NCBI GenBank assembly: GCA_016458225.1
Contig: JAEMGR010000010.1
Location: 309,969 to 373,968 of the forward strand
Length of the DNA: 64,000 nucleotides
Direction of reading: 5' to 3'
Origin: Myxococcaceae bacterium JPH2
GTDB taxonomy: Bacteria; Myxococcota; Myxococcia; Myxococcales; Myxococcaceae
Shown: piece after piece, positions 62,759-64,000 of the stretch
How positions within the stretch are numbered: position 1 is the first letter of the stretch
Layout: each line of letters opens with the position of its first letter
Notes under the pieces: model-generated
Told to the model about the DNA's origin: nothing
Databases searched by the model: none
What the model saw: only the letters and a program-made list of their open reading frames with translations
Translations under genes and position numbers: made by a program

Positions 62759-64000
62759 TCAGGCCTTCTCGCCCTTCAGGGCCGTGGCCTCGGAGACCGT
62801 CGACTCCGAACCCGAGACCGCGTCCAACCCGAAGGCCGTGTGCAGCGCACGCACCGCCAGCTCCGTGTACTTGGCGTGCACCACGCACGAGACCTTGATC
62901 TCCGACGTGGAGATCATCTGGATGTTGATGCCCTCCTTCGAGAGGATCTGGAACATCCGCGCCGCCACGCCGGAGTGGTTGCGCATCCCCACGCCCACGA
63001 TGGACACCTTGGCGATCTGGTCGTCCACCGCGACGCCCTCCGCCTTGATGCTCTTGGCGACCTTCTTCACCAGCTCCGACGCCTTGACGAAGTCCGCCTT
63101 GCCCACCGTGAAGCTCAGGTCGGTGCGGCCATCCTTCGACGCGTTCTGGACGATGAGGTCCACCACGATGGTCTTGTCATCGAGCGCGCCAAAGAGCTTC
63201 GCCGCCACCCCCGGCGTATCCGGCACGCCCCAGACGGTGATCTTCGCCTCGTTCTTGTCATAGGCGATGCCGCTGACCAGCACCTCCTCCATGGACTTGT
63301 CCTCCTCGCACACGAGCGTGCCCGGGTCCTGGGTGAAGGACGACTTCACCCAGAGCGGGACCTTGTACTTCATCGCGAATTCCACCGAACGGATCTGCAA
63401 CACCTTCGCGCCCACGCTCGCCAGCTCCAACATCTCCTCGTAGGAGATGCGATCCAGCTTGCGCGCGGCGGGCACCACGTTGGGGTCCGTGGTGTAGACG
63501 CCATCGACGTCCGTATAGATTTCACACGCGTCGGCCTTGAGCGCGGCCGCCAGCGCCACCGCCGTCGTGTCCGAGCCACCGCGCCCCAGCGTGGTGATGT
63601 TCCCCGCCTCGTCCACGCCCTGGAAGCCCGCCACCACCACGATCTGTTTCTTCTTCAGCGCCGCGTGGATGCGCTCGCCGTCGATGCTCTTGATGCGGGC
63701 CTTCGCGTGCGTGCTGTCCGTGAGGATGCGCACCTGGTGGCCCATGAAGCTCATGGCCTTGCCGCGCTGCGCATGGATGGCCATCGCCACGAGGCCGATG
63801 GACACCTGCTCGCCCGTGGCCACCACCACGTCCTGCTCGCGCTCACTCGGACGGTCGGTGATCTGCGCCACGAGTTTGAGCAGGCGGTTCGTCTCTCCGG
63901 ACATCGCGGACACGACCACCACCACGTCATGACCGGCTTTCTGCGCCGCGATGCAGCGACGCGCCACGTTCTTCATCCGCTCGGTGTCACCGACCGAGGT
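62759..64000 (-). CDS. lysC: Aspartate kinase (partial, N-terminus beyond window)
   Basis: 413 residues are present. The visible start [16 protein letters not shown] is family-typical a few residues after the KYGGTS motif, so about 10 residues are missing. [35 protein letters not shown] near residue 150 and [19 protein letters not shown] follow. Two C-terminal ACT domains ([40 protein letters not shown]) would give feedback control by lysine and/or threonine. It catalyses the first step from aspartate to lysine, threonine and methionine. Confidence 0.95.
   Translation of the reverse strand, partial: TSVGDTERMKNVARRCIAAQKAGHDVVVVVSAMSGETNRLLKLVAQITDRPSEREQDVVVATGEQVSIGLVAMAIHAQRGKAMSFMGHQVRILTDSTHAKARIKSIDGERIHAALKKKQIVVVAGFQGVDEAGNITTLGRGGSDTTAVALAAALKADACEIYTDVDGVYTTDPNVVPAARKLDRISYEEMLELASVGAKVLQIRSVEFAMKYKVPLWVKSSFTQDPGTLVCEEDKSMEEVLVSGIAYDKNEAKITVWGVPDTPGVAAKLFGALDDKTIVVDLIVQNASKDGRTDLSFTVGKADFVKASELVKKVAKSIKAEGVAVDDQIAKVSIVGVGMRNHSGVAARMFQILSKEGINIQMISTSEIKVSCVVHAKYTELAVRALHTAFGLDAVSGSESTVSEATALKGEKA

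Overview
The DNA is very GC-rich, with strong G/C bias at third codon positions. The gene families point to a myxobacterium of the Myxococcus/Corallococcus type: a SitA6/SitI6 kin-discrimination toxin pair, an sce7726-family protein, and an integrase gene that carries its own attachment site (as in myxophage Mx8). All calls come from reading the sequence; no database search was possible.

Positions 1 to about 30,643 are the right-hand part of an integrated siphovirus-like prophage whose left end lies outside the window. A tail-tip gene and an NlpC/P60 peptidase are on the minus strand at 1-2,179. A patch of small genes in both orientations follows (RusA resolvase, sce7726, HNH nuclease). The plus-strand packaging and morphogenesis run is TerS, TerL, portal, protease/scaffold, capsid, connectors, major tail protein, G/GT chaperones, tape measure, distal tail and holin-like protein (5,602-20,712). 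At 20.7-26.2 kb is a cargo block: SitI6/SitA6 immunity and toxin, a two-gene radical-SAM RiPP locus with a candidate three-residue-cyclophane precursor, and an amidohydrolase lipoprotein. At 26.3-28.6 kb are small divergent genes around a palindromic operator candidate, and at 29.1-30.8 kb are xis and int. The int gene runs through the 3' half of a tRNA-Arg(CCT), which is the attachment site, so its last codons appear to be host DNA.

The strongest unexplained signal is a short hairpin of the form GCCCCTT-loop-GGGGC placed directly against the start codon of many prophage genes on both strands. It looks like a phage-specific start-associated element that covers the ribosome-binding site. The tail chaperone gene also carries a textbook -1 frameshift signal: GGGAAAC, a 6-nt spacer and a 10-bp stem.

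Positions 30.8-64 kb are chromosome. This part holds an imine-reductase-like enzyme; a CmlA-like diiron hydroxylase; sulfate activation genes cysD-cysN-cysC; a type II thioesterase and an Sfp-type phosphopantetheinyl transferase (natural-product support genes without a synthetase in view); an App1-like phosphatase; a four-gene polysaccharide synthase/export operon; an MBL-Rieske fusion; htpX; a TerC-family gene; tRNA-Val(CAC); an Hsp70 with a shortened C-terminus; a UvrD-family helicase; lipoproteins; another glycosyltransferase; a zinc-ribbon protein with 13 T-x-x-F-G repeats; a ComEA-like protein; and the start of lysC at the right edge.
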